Shown: positions 62,679 through 63,853 of the stretch, one piece after another
How positions within the stretch are numbered: position 1 is the first letter of the stretch
Layout of the letters: each line of letters begins with the position of its first letter
Assembly: GCA_964440735.1 (NCBI GenBank)
Contig: CAYTTK010000001.1
Span: 1 to 63,853, forward strand
Source: CAZBWE01 sp964440735
Lineage (GTDB): Bacteria > Planctomycetota > Phycisphaerae > Sedimentisphaerales > Anaerobacaceae
Length of the DNA: 63,853 nt
Reading direction: 5' to 3'
Program-made: the position numbers and the translations under genes
The notes under the pieces: generated by a model
Seen by the model: the letters and a program-made list of their open reading frames with translations, nothing else
The model's database searches: none
Told to the model about the DNA's origin: nothing

Positions 62679-62707
62679 ATTATTTCTCCTTCGGAATTTC
62701 TAATGGG
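62649..62707. repeat. GTTAGAAA element supplying a start codon
   Basis: GTTAGAAATT (62652-62661) and AATTTCTAA (62695-62703) are inverted ends of a roughly 55-base element of the family at 60577. Read on the minus strand its interior holds AAGGAG and the ATG of the Memo-AMMECR1 gene. Confidence 0.65.
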
Positions 62708-62708
62708 G

Positions 62709-62891
62709 TCAACCACTCCATTTGCTCTGGTTATAATTATTCGGTAGAGTTCTTACTGAACCCGGATATTTTTTAAGACGACACGCCCATACAAACTTAC
62801 GTGGCGATGCTTTCTTTGCCAGCCACCAAAGGCCAACGATAACCGCTGAACCTGCACATAATATTTTCTGAATAAATTTTCTGCGTGTCAT
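62709..62891 (-). CDS. Small Tat-signal protein of the AmmeMemoRadiSam locus
   Basis: A 60-residue protein. MTRRKFIQKILCAGSAVIVG is a twin-arginine signal (TRRKF), followed by a Trp/Lys-rich stretch (WWLAKKASPRKFVWACRLKK) and a short end KYPGSVRTLPNN...WSG. No known domain. Starting ATGA overlaps the stop of the radical SAM gene, and GGAG lies 7 bases before it, so it is translationally coupled. The Tat signal implies export, possibly with a cofactor-bearing partner. Confidence 0.75.
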   Translation of the reverse strand: MTRRKFIQKILCAGSAVIVGLWWLAKKASPRKFVWACRLKKYPGSVRTLPNNYNQSKWSG

Positions 62892-63853
62892 TTCCATACT
62901 CCATAAATCTCTTTGCCACAATCCGGGCAGCAGCCGTCCTTGAGTCGATTCTGCTTAATTATATAGCGAACGCGTTCGATGAGTAATTTTTTGCAATACG
63001 GACAATATGTATTCTCTCCATGCTCGCTTTGGACGTTTCCGATATAAACAAAGTCGAGCCCTTCTTCTATCGCAATATTACGAGCCATTTCCAATGTCTT
63101 CAGCGAAGTCGGCGGCAGATTCCGCATCTTGTAATGAGGGGAAAACCCGGAAAAATGTAACGGTGTCTCTCCACCAAGATTTACTTTCACCCAGCGGCAA
63201 AGCTGGCGTATTTCCTCCGGTTTATCATTCAGCGTCGGAATAATCAGGTTCGTGACTTCAACCAATATTCCACTTGCCTTAGCTATGACCAACGCTTCCT
63301 GCACGGGCTTTAAGGTTGCTGAGCAGTTTTTCTGGTAAAACTCATCCGTAATCCCCTTCAAATCAATGTTAGCTGCATCGACAACCTCTAACAGTTTTCT
63401 CCACGGCTCTTCATTTATATAGCCGGCAGTAACAAGAACATTGCGGATATTCGCTTCTCGGGCAAGTTTTGATGTATCATAGGTGTACTCGTAAAAAATA
63501 ATTGGTTCGGTATAAGTATAGGCGATTGAAGTAAAATTATTTTCTTTTGCGATTTGAACAAGTTTATCAGGTGGGCAGGGATATGCAGGGGTATCTTCGG
63601 GATTGGCCTGTGATATTTCCCAGTTCTGGCAAAACAGACAGTGAAGATTACACCCGGCCGTTGCGATGGAAAGGATTCGGCTTGCCGGCAGGAAATGAAA
63701 AAGCGGCTTTTTCTCCACAGGGTCATCGTGCATTGAGCACGGATAACCATAAACCACCGTTCGCAGGGCACCATCAATGTTGATTCTTACCCGGCACTCG
63801 CCGCTCTGGCCCGGCTCAATCAAACACATCTTCGGACATAATTCGCACTGAAC
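62888..63853 (-). CDS. AmmeMemoRadiSam system radical SAM enzyme (5' end cut off)
   Basis: At least 321 residues; the frame runs off the window edge with VQCELCPKMCLIEPG, so the start is missing. The radical SAM motif is AGCNLHCLFCQNWEIS, followed by TYTEPIIFYEYTYD and DIDLKG-like blocks, and the C-terminus is a zinc ribbon (YCPYC...CCPDC). It is the radical SAM member of the Amme/Memo set and heads the minus-strand operon through the Tat protein, Memo-AMMECR1 and the large membrane fusion. It is the third radical SAM protein of this type in the window. Confidence 0.88.
   Translation of the reverse strand, partial: VQCELCPKMCLIEPGQSGECRVRINIDGALRTVVYGYPCSMHDDPVEKKPLFHFLPASRILSIATAGCNLHCLFCQNWEISQANPEDTPAYPCPPDKLVQIAKENNFTSIAYTYTEPIIFYEYTYDTSKLAREANIRNVLVTAGYINEEPWRKLLEVVDAANIDLKGITDEFYQKNCSATLKPVQEALVIAKASGILVEVTNLIIPTLNDKPEEIRQLCRWVKVNLGGETPLHFSGFSPHYKMRNLPPTSLKTLEMARNIAIEEGLDFVYIGNVQSEHGENTYCPYCKKLLIERVRYIIKQNRLKDGCCPDCGKEIYGVWK

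Noticed and set aside
1..63853. CRISPR arrays, rRNA and tRNA genes
   Set aside because: No regularly spaced identical repeats and no cloverleaf or rRNA signature were seen; the tandem arrays found have 7- or 8-base periods without spacers.

Overview
The window looks like one scaffold from an anaerobic or microaerophilic member of the Planctomycetota, most likely class Phycisphaerae. The evidence is the mix of gene families: ECF sigma factors each followed by a small one-helix membrane partner, a lone type II pseudopilin of the planctomycete kind, a dockerin-like C-terminus on an exported enzyme, excisionase-type HTH fused to a receiver, rubrerythrin with a PerR-like regulator, and pyruvoyl-dependent arginine decarboxylase. 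The assignment is an inference from families, not from a marker gene; no rRNA or tRNA gene was recognised. A run of exactly 100 N (43054-43153) marks an assembly join of unknown true length.

Layout. 57-3555 (minus): rubrerythrin, L-lactate dehydrogenase, PerR-like repressor, and an exported molybdopterin oxidoreductase carrying calcium-binding and dockerin-like repeats. 3556-4531: a long gene-free stretch with a possible structured leader. 4532-6981 (plus): HEAT-repeat protein, radical SAM enzyme, DUF488 protein. 7160-22244 (minus): a type II secretion block in the order gspE-F-G-H-I-J-K-L-M-C-D, followed by two exported helical paralogs, one with a thioredoxin-like domain. 22775-24702 (plus): orphan adenine methyltransferase and an azoreductase-like flavoprotein. 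24730-29633 (minus): glycogen-type cluster (glycosyltransferase, GH57, debranching enzyme). 30224-30409 (minus): a 61-residue histone-fold protein. 30759-36442 (plus): nucleotide-sugar dehydrogenase, two glycosyltransferases and a GH130 enzyme. 36553-42800: housekeeping genes and a sigma/anti-sigma pair. 42878-44039: a decayed island around the assembly gap. 44228-50762: DEAD-box helicase, DegT aminotransferase, degenerate response regulator, pseudopilin, second sigma/anti-sigma pair, SixA-like phosphatase. 50832-51279: a GIY-YIG nuclease bracketed by inverted palindromic units. 51355-57109: radical SAM enzyme, lipoprotein, polyamine genes (pdaD, speB and a truncated deoxyhypusine synthase-like gene), DUF72, DUF2905. 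57142-63853 (minus): an AmmeMemoRadiSam operon whose last gene is a very large membrane redox fusion protein.

The strongest theme beyond the genes is short interspersed DNA. At least three palindromic repeat families sit inside reading frames without breaking them: a bulged double stem in azoR and GH130 genes, a GTTAGAAA element in the 1298-residue membrane gene (which also supplies the start of the AMMECR1 gene and the stop of the DegT gene), and a GTCA-to-TCT palindrome that forms an inverted doublet inside the DUF72 gene. The same GTCA-to-TCT unit brackets the GIY-YIG nuclease in the same inverted arrangement, so the nuclease is a candidate mobiliser, by analogy with RAYT transposases and REPINs. 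Degenerate tandem arrays of 7- or 8-base units recur between, and once within, genes.

The AmmeMemoRadiSam operon appears built for the cell exterior: the Memo-AMMECR1 protein has a lipoprotein-like leader, a tiny Tat-signal protein lies beside it, and the large partner combines an aminopropyltransferase-like domain, an FMN-binding domain with a flavinylation motif, and NosR-like iron-sulfur motifs. This suggests a membrane electron-transfer role for a system whose function is not established.
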